From NCBI GenBank assembly GCA_910574835.1, contig CAJTDE010000004.1:1-64000 (forward strand): a stretch of 64,000 bases of DNA, in the 5' to 3' direction. The notes under the pieces were generated by a model. The model made no database searches and was not told the DNA's origin. It was given only the letters and a program-made list of their open reading frames with translations. The DNA is from Clostridia bacterium. Lineage in GTDB: Bacteria; Bacillota; Clostridia; Lachnospirales; Lachnospiraceae. Made by a program: the position numbers and the translations under genes. Below, one piece after another: positions 26,264 to 34,866 of this stretch (positions are counted from its first letter, which is position 1; every line of letters starts with the position of its first letter).

Positions 26264-27866
26264 AAATGCCGATTATGGAGCAACCGAGCAGTACCTAACC
26301 TTTGAGCATGACGAGTTTACCATGAAGCCCACACTGGACGAAAGTGGGCAGATAATTCCGAGGACAGGCTATCTCATTTCCTCTCTGAATTGCGGCGGGG
26401 AGGATTTCGCCATAGCGTGTATGCGCTCCAATCTGAAATACGGCAAGAACCAGAAAAGGGAGGACGTAAAGAGCCACCATTACATTATCAGCTTTGACCC
26501 CCGTGACGCACCCGACAACGGCTTGACCGTAGACCGGGCGCAGGCATTGGGCGAGGAATTTTGCAAGACGCATTTCCCCGGACACCAAGCGTTGGTATGC
26601 ACCCACCCGGACGGGCATAACCACAGCGAAAATATCCATGTGCATATCGTAATCAATTCTTTAAGGATTGCGGAAGTTCCGTTACTGCCCTACATGGAAA
26701 GACCAGCCGACACAAGGGAGGGCTGCAAGCACCGCTGTACAGACGCAGCTATGGAATATTTCAAAGCGGAAGTCATGGAGATGTGCCACCGGGAAAACCT
26801 CTATCAGATTGACTTGCTGAACGGGAGCAAGAACCGAGTTACCGAGCGTGAGTATTGGGCGAAGCGGAAAGGACAAGCCGCACTGGATAAAGAGAACGCT
26901 TCCCAAGCCGCCGCAGGAGAGCCGCCCAAGCAGACCAAGTTTGAAACAGACAAGGAAAAGCTGCGGCGCACAATCAGAGCCGCCCTGTCCTCTACCGTTT
27001 CCTTTGAGGACTTTTCCGGGAAGCTGCTGCAACAGGGCGTGACCGTAAAGGAGAGCCGGGGGAGATTAAGCTACCTCACGCCGGACAGGACGAAGCCCAT
27101 CACCGCCCGGAAACTGGGTGATGATTTTGACCGTGCCGCCGTACTGGAAACACTCACCCAAAACGCACAGAACGCCGCCAGAGCTGCCGAAACGTCCGCA
27201 CCCAAACAGGAATACCCCCGCAGCATAAAAGACCGCTTACAGCGTGGCAAAGCCGCTATAAACGCACCGAAACAGGACAGCGTACAGCACATGGTAGACC
27301 GGGAAGCCAAGCGAGCCGAGGGCAAGGGCATAGGATATGACCGCTGGGCGGCTGTCCACAATCTAAAGCAAATGGCGGCTACCATGAGCGTTTACGAGGA
27401 ATCCGGCTTTTCTTCCCCGGAAGAACTGGAAGCCGCCCTTGCCGCCGCCAGTGCGGAACTGAACAGCGTCCATGCCAAACTGAAAGCCGTGGAAAGCACT
27501 TTGCGGGAGAAAAAGGACTTACAGAAACAGCTATTGGCGTACATCAAGACCAAGCCAGCCCGTGACGGGCTGAAAGCACAGAAAACAGAGAAAGCCCGCA
27601 GGAACTACCGGGAGCAGCACGAAAGCGATTTTATCATAGCCGAAGCTGCCACCCGGTTTTTTAAGGCACAGGGAATCTCCAAGCTGCCAGCGTCCAAAGC
27701 ATTACAGACCGAGATTGAGCAGCTTACCAAAGAGAAAAACGCCCTTTACAACGAGTACCGGGAAAAGAGGGAGCGCACAAAGGAATTGCAGACCGTAAAG
27801 GGCAACATTGAGCAGATTTTAAGGCGAGAGCCGGAGCGCAGAAAGGGGCGGGATAATGAACGGTAA
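26235..27866 (+). CDS. mobA: MOBP-type relaxase (MobA/VirD2 family)
   Basis: About 543 residues. The relaxase core fills the first 200: SSKNADYGATEQYL, VKSHHYIISFDP and the three-histidine metal motif in HPDGHNHSENIHVHIVINS near 125-145. The catalytic tyrosine is probably one of those near residues 18-25. The C-terminal half is helical, with a coiled coil around 400-530 (AKLKAVESTLREKKDLQKQL). TTG 26235 is favoured (AGGTGA at 6 bp); the frame also allows GTG 26226. About 90% identical to the relaxase of element C. Confidence 0.9.
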   Translation: MATFKHISSKNADYGATEQYLTFEHDEFTMKPTLDESGQIIPRTGYLISSLNCGGEDFAIACMRSNLKYGKNQKREDVKSHHYIISFDPRDAPDNGLTVDRAQALGEEFCKTHFPGHQALVCTHPDGHNHSENIHVHIVINSLRIAEVPLLPYMERPADTREGCKHRCTDAAMEYFKAEVMEMCHRENLYQIDLLNGSKNRVTEREYWAKRKGQAALDKENASQAAAGEPPKQTKFETDKEKLRRTIRAALSSTVSFEDFSGKLLQQGVTVKESRGRLSYLTPDRTKPITARKLGDDFDRAAVLETLTQNAQNAARAAETSAPKQEYPRSIKDRLQRGKAAINAPKQDSVQHMVDREAKRAEGKGIGYDRWAAVHNLKQMAATMSVYEESGFSSPEELEAALAAASAELNSVHAKLKAVESTLREKKDLQKQLLAYIKTKPARDGLKAQKTEKARRNYREQHESDFIIAEAATRFFKAQGISKLPASKALQTEIEQLTKEKNALYNEYREKRERTKELQTVKGNIEQILRREPERRKGRDNER

Positions 27867-28239
27867 ACGCCCATACATGGACTACCCACAGCACAGAGCC
27901 GCCCGCCGCCTTGTGCATGAGTGCTGCAACTACGATAACGGCAACTGTATTGTACTGGACGGGGGCGACTGCGTATGTGTGCAGAGTATCAGCTATTCGC
28001 TTCTCTGCCGCTGGTTTATCTCTGCCGTACTTCCCCTTGACTGGAAACTGGAAGCCGCCCTTTTGCACCGGGCAGAACTGAAACGCTGTACCGAGTGCGG
28101 CGGTCAGTTTCTCCCAAAATCCAACAGGGGGAAATACTGCCCGGATTGCGCCGGACGCATGAAAAGAACCAGAGCCGCACAGCGCAAGCGGAAACAGAGG
28201 GGGAAATGTCACGCTTTAGAAAATACAGAACCCCCGTAA
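27856..28239 (+). CDS. Cys_rich_VLP-domain protein
   Basis: 127 residues with many cysteines: AARRLVHECCNYDNGNCIVL, CVCVQSISYSLLCRWFISAVLPLD and a C-terminal zinc ribbon CTECGGQFL ... YCPDCAGRMKR. This is the Cys_rich_VLP family found next to relaxases in Firmicute mobile elements. Its role is unknown; the zinc ribbon suggests DNA binding. It overlaps the 3' end of mobA by 11 bp. Confidence 0.83.
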   Translation: MNGKRPYMDYPQHRAARRLVHECCNYDNGNCIVLDGGDCVCVQSISYSLLCRWFISAVLPLDWKLEAALLHRAELKRCTECGGQFLPKSNRGKYCPDCAGRMKRTRAAQRKRKQRGKCHALENTEPP

Positions 28240-28312
28240 ATCAAGGCTTCCCGGCTACTGCTCAACAGGTATGCGGTACATTTATCCTTTACCCCCGGAA
28301 AAGCCGTTTTAA

Positions 28313-29089
28313 ATGCGTAACAGAAGCCACAGACAGGAGGTGAAAACCATAGCTGAATACATCACAGCCGAAACAATCATACCGCCGTATCTGCCCTATC
28401 CCCGTTTCCTGCTGAAAATGGACTTGTCACAGACAGCAAAACTGCTCTATGCGCTGCTGTTAGACCGTTCCACCCTCTCACAGAAAAACGGCTGGCAGGA
28501 CAGCGAGGGCAGGATTTATATTGTCTACCCGGTTACGGAGATAGCGGAAATACTGGACAAAGGCAGGACAACGATTCAGGACACGCTGAATGAGCTTGCC
28601 GCCGCCGGACTTATGGAACGGAAAAGGACACGTTTTGCCGCCGCCAACCACATCTATGTGAAAGTGCCGCCAGTAGTACAGGTTTCCGTACCTATGACAG
28701 CCGGAAAACCGGACACCATAAGCCCGGAAAATCGGACTTATGACAGCCGGGAAACCGGACTTATGATGTCCGAAAAACCGTACCCTAACAACTATAATAT
28801 AAACAAACTAAAAGAGAGCCAAACAAAGGGAGCGAGTGGGGAGCTGCCCGCGCCCTATGGCAAATACCAGAATGTTTTCCTCACTGAATCCGAATATGCG
28901 GAGCTGAAGCAGGAATACCCGGACAGCCTTGAACGGCTTATCGAGGAAATGAGCCGGTATATTGCTTCCAGTGGAAACGATTATATAAACCATGCCGCCG
29001 CGCTTTACAGTTGGGCGGACAGGGAGAAAAAGGAGAACCCGAAAAAGGGAATCCCCGATTATTCTTTCAAAGAGGGCGAGAGCCTTTGA
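28313..29089 (+). CDS. RepA_N-type replication initiator
   Basis: About 250 residues. The N-terminal 110 match RepA_N: PPYLPYPRFLLKMDLSQTAKLLYALLLDR, then GRIYIVYPVTEIAEILDKGRTTIQDTLNELAAAGL. A linker coded by near-perfect repeats (28699-28782) follows, and a C-terminal module (FLTESEYAELKQEYP ... YIASSGNDYINHAAALYSWAD) shared with the otherwise different Rep of element C. The ribosome site GGAGGTG lies at 28336, so translation may begin at GTG 28340 or the ATA just after. It likely starts replication of the excised element. Confidence 0.82.
   Translation: MRNRSHRQEVKTIAEYITAETIIPPYLPYPRFLLKMDLSQTAKLLYALLLDRSTLSQKNGWQDSEGRIYIVYPVTEIAEILDKGRTTIQDTLNELAAAGLMERKRTRFAAANHIYVKVPPVVQVSVPMTAGKPDTISPENRTYDSRETGLMMSEKPYPNNYNINKLKESQTKGASGELPAPYGKYQNVFLTESEYAELKQEYPDSLERLIEEMSRYIASSGNDYINHAAALYSWADREKKENPKKGIPDYSFKEGESL
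28699..28782. repeat. Iteron-like repeats inside the RepA_N gene
   Basis: Three copies of a 16-17-bp unit, AGCCGGAAAACCGGAC (28699-28714), AGCCCGGAAAATCGGAC (28721-28737) and AGCCGGGAAACCGGAC (28745-28760), with a degenerate fourth near 28764. Each unit is itself a dyad (CCGG-AAAA-CCGG). The block falls between the two domains of the encoded protein. Confidence 0.72.
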
Positions 29090-29153
29090 CAGCGGAGATA
29101 AAACGCCCCGTAAACAGGGCGTGAATAAGACCATGAACAAGGAGGACGATTTT

Positions 29154-30005
29154 ATGTGTGATTATGATAACGCCATTTTCCGGCTTGCCACAGAAACAGA
29201 GCCAGAGCCGGAGGACTACACAGGCGAGGACGGGCTTTTATATTGCGGGAGCTGCCGCCAGCCCAAAGAAGCCTATTTCACCGAGGGAAGGGGGCTTTTC
29301 GGACGTGACCGACACCCGAAAGAATGTGACTGCCAGCGCAAACGCCGGGAAAAGCAGGAAGCCGCCGACAAGGAGCGAAAACACCGTGACACCGTGGAGG
29401 AATTGAAACGCCGGGGATTTTCCAACGCCGCCATGCGCCAGTGGACTTTTGAAAATGACAACGGCAAATGCCCCCAAATGGATAAGGCGCACTTCTATGC
29501 GGCGAACTGGGAGGAAATGAAAGCGGAAAATATCGGCTATCTGCTATGGGGCAAGGTAGGCACAGGCAAGAGCTATTTTGCCGGGTGTATCGCCAACGCC
29601 CTTATGGAGCGTGAGATTTCCGTGTGCATGACGAACTTTGCCCTTATCCTCAATGACCTTGCCGCCAGCTACAAGGGCAGGAACGAATACATAGCCCGCC
29701 TTTGCAGCTTCCCCTTGCTAATCCTTGATGATTTCGGCATGGAGCGCGGCACGGAATACGGCTTAGAGCAGATTTACAACGTGGTTGACAGCCGATATCG
29801 AAGCCGGAAGCCGCTGATAGTCACAACGAATTTGACGCTGGAGGAATTGCAGCACCCGGAGGACACCGCCCATTCCCGGATTTATGACCGTCTGCTTGAA
29901 ATGTGCTGCCCCGTTTTCTTCACCGGGGAGAATATCAGAAAAGCCACGGCACAGGGGAAAATGGAACGGTTAAAAGGACTGATGAACGGAAAGGAGAGCC
30001 TATGA
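29154..30005 (+). CDS. DnaC/IstB-like AAA+ ATPase (helicase loader type)
   Basis: 283 residues from ATG 29154 (AAGGAGGACGATTTT upstream). A zinc-binding segment (LYCGSCRQPKEAYF ... KECDCQRKRR) precedes the ATPase: Walker A GKVGTGKSYFAG near 128, LLILDDFGMERGTEYG near 190 and the sensor TTNLTLEEL near 225. The family loads the replicative helicase, so it fits beside the Rep gene. A small hairpin (ACGCCC / GGGCGT, about 29103-29122) precedes it, as in element C. Confidence 0.88.
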   Translation: MCDYDNAIFRLATETEPEPEDYTGEDGLLYCGSCRQPKEAYFTEGRGLFGRDRHPKECDCQRKRREKQEAADKERKHRDTVEELKRRGFSNAAMRQWTFENDNGKCPQMDKAHFYAANWEEMKAENIGYLLWGKVGTGKSYFAGCIANALMEREISVCMTNFALILNDLAASYKGRNEYIARLCSFPLLILDDFGMERGTEYGLEQIYNVVDSRYRSRKPLIVTTNLTLEELQHPEDTAHSRIYDRLLEMCCPVFFTGENIRKATAQGKMERLKGLMNGKESL

Positions 30006-30184
30006 ACAATGACACCAGCAAGACCAGCACCGCCGCCCCTCTGGACGTGAAGCCCGACCTTGTGAAGCGGATAGGGAACACCACCTTTGACATTCATATC
30101 CATTTCAGCGAAACCAGCCGGGAAACCTTTACGGACAAGGTAGTGCGGCTTATTGAGAATGATAAGGACAGTGTAACCAACTGA
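30002..30184 (+). CDS. TnpW-like small protein
   Basis: 60 residues ending with RIGNTTFDIHIHFSETSRETFTDKVVRLIEND. This resembles the short TnpW-like proteins that close several elements in this window (39630, 41829 and 62860). ATGA overlap with the ATPase gene. Function unknown. The repeated presence near element ends suggests a role in recombination or transfer control. Confidence 0.68.
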   Translation: MNNDTSKTSTAAPLDVKPDLVKRIGNTTFDIHIHFSETSRETFTDKVVRLIENDKDSVTN

Positions 30185-30223
30185 AAAGAAGATACACTTT
30201 TTCTTATTCCCTACTTGACATTA

Positions 30224-31537
30224 CCAAAAGGCACAATCCTGGTCGAATGTGGAAAGCTGCTCCAACGGGGCGCGCCGAAGCTGGATAAGGACGGAAAGCC
30301 CATGAAGGACAAGAACGGCAAAACCATCTATGAGCCGTACCGGATCAAGGTGCTGAATACCATCAACTTCAAAAAATCCATGAAATACAATCCTTTCGCC
30401 TATATCCACAGCGAAAAGGACATCTTGAAGCTGGTGACAACCTTAATCGCCAACACCAAGGGCGAGGGGAAAGCCAGTGACGATTTCTGGGTCAAAGCGG
30501 AAACGCTGCTGTACTGCGCCCTGATTGGATATATCCACTACGAGGCCCCGGTGGAGGAACAGAACTTCTCCACCCTGATTGAGTTTATTAACGCGATGGA
30601 GGTCCGGGAGGACGATGAGGAATACAAAAACCCTGTTGACCTGATGTTTGACGCGCTGGAATCCGAGAAGCCCAACCATTTCGCGGTGCGGCAGTACAAA
30701 AAATACAAGCTGGCGGCGGGCAAAACCGCAAAATCTATACTGATTTCCTGCGGTGCGCGGCTGGCGGTATTCGATATTGCCGAGCTGCGGGAGGTCACAG
30801 CCTATGATGAGCTGGAACTGGACACCCTGGGGGACCGGAAAACCGCCTTATTTCTCATTATGAGCGATACCGATGACAGCTTTAACTTCCTGATTTCCAT
30901 GTGCTACACCCAGCTGTTTAATCTGCTCTGTGAAAAAGCGGACGATGTGTACGGCGGCAGGCTCCCGGTCCATGTGCGCTGCCTGATTGACGAGTGCGCC
31001 AACATCGGGCAGATTCCAAAGCTGGAAAAGCTGGTCGCCACCATCCGAAGCAGGGAGATTTCCGCCTGTCTGGTATTGCAGGCGCAGTCCCAGTTAAAGG
31101 CCATCTACAAGGACAACGCCGACACCATTATCGGAAATATGGACACTTCCATCTTTCTGGGCGGCAAGGAACCTACCACCTTAAAGGAGTTAGCCGCCGC
31201 CCTGGGAAAAGAAACCATTGACACCTACAACACCGGGGAGAGCCGGGGGCGGGAAACCTCCCACTCTCTCAACTATCAGAAATTGGGCAAAGAACTGATG
31301 AGCCAGGATGAGCTTGCGGTTATGGACGGTGGAAAATGTATCCTCCAGCTGCGGGGCGTCCGCCCGTTTTTGTCGGATAAATATGACATCACCAGGCACC
31401 CCAATTTCCAGTACACTGCCGACGCGGACGATAAGAACGCCTTTGACATTGAAGCGTTTTTGTCCACCCGGCTCAAACCAAAACCCAACGAGGTCTACGA
31501 TGTGTTTGAAGTTGACGTAGACACCGAGGGCGAATAA
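30224..31537 (+). pseudogene. virD4: virD4/traG coupling protein, 3' fragment
   Basis: Encodes the rest of the coupling protein, from PKGTILVECGK to the end (about 435 residues): MKYNPFAYIHSEKDILKL, the Walker B-like VRCLIDECANIGQIPKLEKL and the TIRSREISACLVLQAQSQL sensor region. Separated from its 5' half by element B. A TTG at 30215 could open the frame, but the product would lack Walker A and both membrane segments. Confidence 0.93.
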
Positions 31538-31668
31538 TCCCGTTCCGCAAGAAAGGAGTGATTTTATCTACCCGCCAGGGTCCCTGAAACCTGCCTCGGT
31601 TGAGGCCATTGGCGTACAAAGCGGACAGCTCAACAAAAAAATGAAGAAGGAGGATAGCCGGAATCGAG

Positions 31669-31692
31669 CCGCCCAAAACGCAGGGCGGTTTT
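31669..31692 (+). terminator. Terminator-like hairpin after virD4
   Basis: CCGCCC pairs with GGGCGG across CAAAACGCA-type loop bases and runs into TTTTGTTG. It lies in the 221 bp between virD4 and the Maff2 remnant. No gene is evident in this gap. Confidence 0.5.
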
Positions 31693-31758
31693 GTTGTCCG
31701 GCTTTTGTATGCCTATGAACCAACACTAACCACAAAGCGATTCCGGCTAAATTAAAGT

Positions 31759-31899
31759 ATGGAATTTTTCAACAGCGCAATCGACGTTTTGCAGACCCTC
31801 GTTATCGCACTGGGAGCCGGCCTTGGAATCTGGGGCGTCATCAACCTGCTGGAAGGTTACGGCAATGATAACCCAGGCGCGAATGCTCATGTACGGTAA
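31759..31899 (+). pseudogene. Maff2-family membrane protein, truncated
   Basis: The frame starts MEFFNSAIDVLQTLVIALG and continues GLGIWGVINLLEGYGNDNPGA, the conserved start of the Maff2 mobile-element protein that normally follows virD4 in Tn1549-type ICEs. After NPGA the sequence changes to NAHVR and stops, so only the first membrane segment remains. The break at about 31880 marks the left end of element C. Confidence 0.85.
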
Positions 31900-31980
31900 A
31901 GAAGCAAGTAACCGAAAACAAGAGATAGACTGCCAGCACCACACTATTCCGAACCAAAGAAACCAAAGACCAAAAGACAA

Positions 31981-32146
31981 GCATTGTGGAAATGTGCATA
32001 ACAGGCTATTCCGTCATGGATAACTCTATTCACAGGACATGGAAAAGCGAAAGAGCCGCTTTCCCACATCCTGCAAACAGAGTTACCCACAACTCCATAA
32101 GACAGCCAGTTATACACATTCCCACAATGCCGACTACTACGGAATC
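31981..32146. repeat. 150-bp imperfect palindrome with DnaA-box-like motifs, copy 2
   Basis: Near-identical to 22988-23155, including the central AAAGCGAAAGAGCCGCTTTC and both TTATNCACA matches (reverse at 31993-32001, forward at 32110-32118), plus CGACTACTACGGAATC just outside the right arm. It keeps the same place, between the left end and the cargo genes. Confidence 0.75.
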
Positions 32147-32217
32147 CCACCTTACACTGACCTATATTTTTGATACACAACAACCAGATTAAGTTGTTGT
32201 TATTTTTATTTGGGGGA

Positions 32218-32267
32218 TTGACTATAATAGCAAAGGTGATATAATGTACTTGTACATTAAGTACATT
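32218..32267 (+). promoter_or_regulatory. Promoter and probable GntR operator
   Basis: TTGACT (32218-32223) and TATAAT (32240-32245) are spaced 16 bp apart. Overlapping the -10 is a perfect 9-bp dyad, AATGTACTT (32243-32251) and AAGTACATT (32259-32267), separated by 7 bp. Binding there would block transcription of the GntR-ABC operon, so autoregulation is likely. Confidence 0.75.
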
Positions 32268-32289
32268 CAGAAAGTAGAGGTGGTGAATA

Positions 32290-32667
32290 GTGGAAATTAT
32301 TATCAGCAACAATGCCAATAAACCGATTTATGAACAAATCACATCACAAATCAAGGCAATGATAATGAGCGGAGAATTACAGGCAGGTGACGCAATCCCT
32401 TCTATGCGGGCTTTGGCAAAATCAATCCATGTAAGCGTCATTACAGTCCAAAAAGCCTATGAGGATTTACAAAGGGACGGATTTATCGAAACTACAGTTG
32501 GCAGAGGAAGTTTTGTGTCGGCGCAGAACAAAGAATTTTATCAAGAGGAACAACAGCGTATAGCCGAAGAACATTTACAAGCAGCCGCCGAAATAGGGAG
32601 AATGAGTAATATTTCTCTTAAAAAATTGACGGAATTATTAACTTTATTTTATCAGGAGGACGAATAA
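32290..32667 (+). CDS. GntR-family regulator (YtrA/YhcF type)
   Basis: 125 residues from GTG 32290. An N-terminal winged helix (PIYEQITSQIKAMIMSGELQAGDAIPSMRALAKSIHVSV ... AYEDLQRDGFIETTVGRGSFV) is followed by a short helical dimerization tail of about 45 residues, typical of the YtrA subgroup that controls adjacent ABC transporters. It lies one base ahead of the ATPase gene. In Bacillus the related genes respond to cell-wall-active antibiotics. Confidence 0.9.
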   Translation: MEIIISNNANKPIYEQITSQIKAMIMSGELQAGDAIPSMRALAKSIHVSVITVQKAYEDLQRDGFIETTVGRGSFVSAQNKEFYQEEQQRIAEEHLQAAAEIGRMSNISLKKLTELLTLFYQEDE

Positions 32668-32668
32668 C

Positions 32669-33535
32669 ATGGAAAACATTTTAGAATTGCAACAAATATG
32701 TAAGTCTTTTCCAAAGTCAAACTTTATATTGGATAAACTCTCTTTTTCATTACCGTATGGGGCTATTCTGGGCTTTGTTGGTGAAAACGGCGCAGGTAAA
32801 ACTACCACGATTGGCTGTATTTTAAACACTGTCAGAAAAGACAGCGGTATGGTAAAACTATTTGGAAAAGAAATGCGGGATATTGACACAGACATTCGAG
32901 AAAAAATTGGTGTGGTTTATGACGGAGATAATTTTCCGGGTTTTTGGACGGCGAAACAATTATCTCAAGTCATGGAGGGAATTTATACACAATGGGATAA
33001 TGCCTTATTTCAAAAATATTTAGAGGATTTTCATTTACCTGTTAAACAGAAAATCAAAAATTATTCCAGAGGAATGACAATGAAGCTGGCTATTGCAGTT
33101 GCCTTGTCGCATCACCCGCAATTATTGATTTTGGACGAAGCAACCAGTGGTTTAGACCCCATTATGCGTGATGAAATGCTGGACGTTTTTCTTGAATTTG
33201 TGCAGGAGGAAAGCCATTCTATTCTTTTATCTTCTCATATTACAAGCGATTTAGAAAAAGTTGCAGATTATATTACATTTATTCATAATGGGAAATTGAT
33301 TATGACCGCATCAAAAAATGATTTGGTATATAATTACGCCGTTATGCGTTGCAAGGAAAGTCAGTTCCTTGCATTAGACCCTGGTGATATTATCGCTTAC
33401 CGAAAACGGGATTTTCAGATTGATGTATTAGTTAATAACGGAAAAGAAGCACAACGAAAATATAAAGGTTCTGTTGTAGACCATGTTTCAGTTGATGAAA
33501 TCATGTTGTTATTGGTAAAGGGGGAACGAGTATGA
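32669..33535 (+). CDS. ABC transporter ATPase (YtrB/YhcG-like)
   Basis: 288 residues with a full ATPase domain: Walker A GENGAGKTTT near 40, the signature YSRGMTMKLAIA near 135, Walker B LLILDEATSGLD near 155 and the H-loop SSHITSDLEKV near 193. The C-terminal 70 residues are an extra domain. It overlaps the permease by 4 bp (ATGA). Likely exports or removes a membrane-active peptide, by analogy with the family. Confidence 0.9.
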   Translation: MENILELQQICKSFPKSNFILDKLSFSLPYGAILGFVGENGAGKTTTIGCILNTVRKDSGMVKLFGKEMRDIDTDIREKIGVVYDGDNFPGFWTAKQLSQVMEGIYTQWDNALFQKYLEDFHLPVKQKIKNYSRGMTMKLAIAVALSHHPQLLILDEATSGLDPIMRDEMLDVFLEFVQEESHSILLSSHITSDLEKVADYITFIHNGKLIMTASKNDLVYNYAVMRCKESQFLALDPGDIIAYRKRDFQIDVLVNNGKEAQRKYKGSVVDHVSVDEIMLLLVKGERV

Positions 33536-34176
33536 AAGGATTGCTTAAAAATAATTTTTTAACCGTTTATTCTAATGCGAAAGTTTTTTCGATTTTTATG
33601 CTTATATTGGGGCTTTTTGTTGTTGCAGTTATCAGCCAGCCGCTTCTTATTGGTTACGTTCTGTTAAGCATGGTTGGCTTTTCCGTAAATGCAATTACAA
33701 GCATAAAAAAAGAGTTTATTTCAAAATGGGGAAAATACAAATTAACTTTGCCTGTAAAGAGAGCTGCTATTGTTAAAAGCTATTTTATCAGTCAACTAAT
33801 ATGGCTGCTTGTTGGAATACTATATGCAGGAATCGTTATAAGTTTATCATGGGCATTGCATGGTTGCCCTTATGATAATAGCATTGACGTAGTTTCAATA
33901 TTTGCATTGGGAATCAGTGTAAGTATTTTTACAGGTGCATTTTTCTTTCCATTGCTTTATCTGGGCGGCGAAGAAAGAAGTGATGTATTTTTAGTAATCA
34001 GCTTGCTTTGTGGAATTGGCGTTGTGTTAGGAATTATTAGTGTGCTTAATCTTTATTTAGCCCCTGGCGTAACTACAATTCTATTAAGTGCGGCTATTTT
34101 GCTTTTAAGTTCTTTGTTAATGTTCGCTTTATCCTATCCGTTGACCGTGGGTATTTATCACAAAAAAGAATACTAA
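33532..34176 (+). CDS. ABC-2-type permease
   Basis: 214 residues with about six hydrophobic segments (for example IFMLILGLFVVAVIS, LIWLLVGILYAGIVISL, VFLVISLLCGIGVVLGIISVL). It is the membrane partner of the preceding ATPase. No solute-binding protein is present, consistent with an exporter or a self-protection pump. Confidence 0.85.
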   Translation: MKGLLKNNFLTVYSNAKVFSIFMLILGLFVVAVISQPLLIGYVLLSMVGFSVNAITSIKKEFISKWGKYKLTLPVKRAAIVKSYFISQLIWLLVGILYAGIVISLSWALHGCPYDNSIDVVSIFALGISVSIFTGAFFFPLLYLGGEERSDVFLVISLLCGIGVVLGIISVLNLYLAPGVTTILLSAAILLLSSLLMFALSYPLTVGIYHKKEY

Positions 34177-34211
34177 CTAAATGTATTATGTGGGAGAAAG
34201 GGGGAATTTCT

Positions 34212-34655
34212 ATGCCTTGCACAGAAGCATACAAGGAGCATATCGAATACACATTTAATGCCTTTTGCAGAGTAGTCATACGCTATGCCGCTATCAACGC
34301 ATGGCGTAACAGGGATAAGCGGCGGCAAAGGGAAATATCTTTTGAATACCTCACAGAAGAAAAGTTTTATCCATTCTGTACGTCAGACACATATTTCATA
34401 GACCCCTACAAGCAATATCCGGTTATGATATGCGGTCAGAGGGTTATCCTCACAAACGGGGAGCTTGCTGAAGCCCTGTCCTCTCTGCCGGAGAAAAAGA
34501 GGGAAATCATTTACCTTTACTTTTTCGGGCGTTACACACAACAGGAAATTGGGGAACTGTATGGACGCTGCCGGAGTACGGCGTGGCATCACATACACAG
34601 TGCCTTGCAAATGCTGCATGAAGAAATGGAGGTGCTTTTCCGTGAGGAATCCTAA
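34212..34655 (+). CDS. Sigma-70-like regulator of element C
   Basis: 147 residues, close to the element B protein: AYKEHIEYTFNAFCRVVIRYAAINAWRN, LPEKKREIIYLYFFGRYTQQEIGELYG and STAWHHIHSALQML. The ribosome site GAGAAAGGGGG precedes ATG 34212. Like its partner in element B it overlaps the next HTH gene. Confidence 0.85.
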   Translation: MPCTEAYKEHIEYTFNAFCRVVIRYAAINAWRNRDKRRQREISFEYLTEEKFYPFCTSDTYFIDPYKQYPVMICGQRVILTNGELAEALSSLPEKKREIIYLYFFGRYTQQEIGELYGRCRSTAWHHIHSALQMLHEEMEVLFREES

Positions 34656-34866
34656 ACTTGTGCCATATGAAACGATTATCCGAGCAACCAGCGGAGAACC
34701 GGAAGCCATTGACGAGGTTTTACGGCATTATGGCAAAAGAATCCGGCTTGCTTCCCTTGAAAACGGACAGGTCAACAAGGACACAGAGGACAACATTAAA
34801 CGGCGGCTTATCGCTGCCCTGTTCCAGTTCCGCTTTGATGAACAGCCATACCCCAAAACTGAATAA
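34642..34866 (+). CDS. Small HTH protein of the Tn916 orf8 type (element C)
   Basis: 74 residues from GTG 34642 (GGAGGTGCTTTTCC upstream): LVPYETIIRATSGEPEAIDEVLRHYGKRI ... KRRLIAALFQFRFD with a short extra tail. Overlaps the sigma-like gene by 14 bp, as in element B. Confidence 0.8.
   Translation: MRNPKLVPYETIIRATSGEPEAIDEVLRHYGKRIRLASLENGQVNKDTEDNIKRRLIAALFQFRFDEQPYPKTE

Larger units (their letters stand above)
20552..30225 (+). mobile_element. Element B: 9.7-kb integrative mobilizable element inside virD4
   Basis: The host gene reads ...GTTACTGATCC at the left edge and CCAAAAGGCACAATC at the right edge, so CC (20552-20553 and 30224-30225) is the likely crossover core of a serine recombinase. 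Contents: serine recombinase, a 152-bp palindrome, HxlR regulator with flavin-domain protein, sigma-like and HTH regulators, a winged-helix protein, oriT, mobC, mobA, Cys_rich_VLP, RepA_N-type initiator, DnaC-like ATPase and a TnpW-like protein. It lacks a mating channel, so it should depend on a helper ICE. Confidence 0.88.
15419..31899 (+). mobile_element. Front part of a Tn1549-like ICE, interrupted by other elements
   Basis: Plus-strand genes in Tn1549-like order: parA, parB, two small genes, a replication protein, a DUF4406-like gene, pcfB, virD4 and Maff2. The left edge coincides with the truncation point of the upstream serine recombinase. The right part (VirB6-, VirB4- and relaxase-type genes) is not in the window after Maff2. 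The virD4 gene is split at 20552/30224 by a 9.7-kb element and Maff2 is cut at about 31880 by another, so this copy cannot transfer on its own as it stands. Confidence 0.75.

Noticed and set aside
22993-32192. Two similar peptides encoded by the palindromes (starting MEMCITGY)
   Set aside because: Similarity is explained by the conserved DNA palindrome; no ribosome site and the ends diverge outside it.
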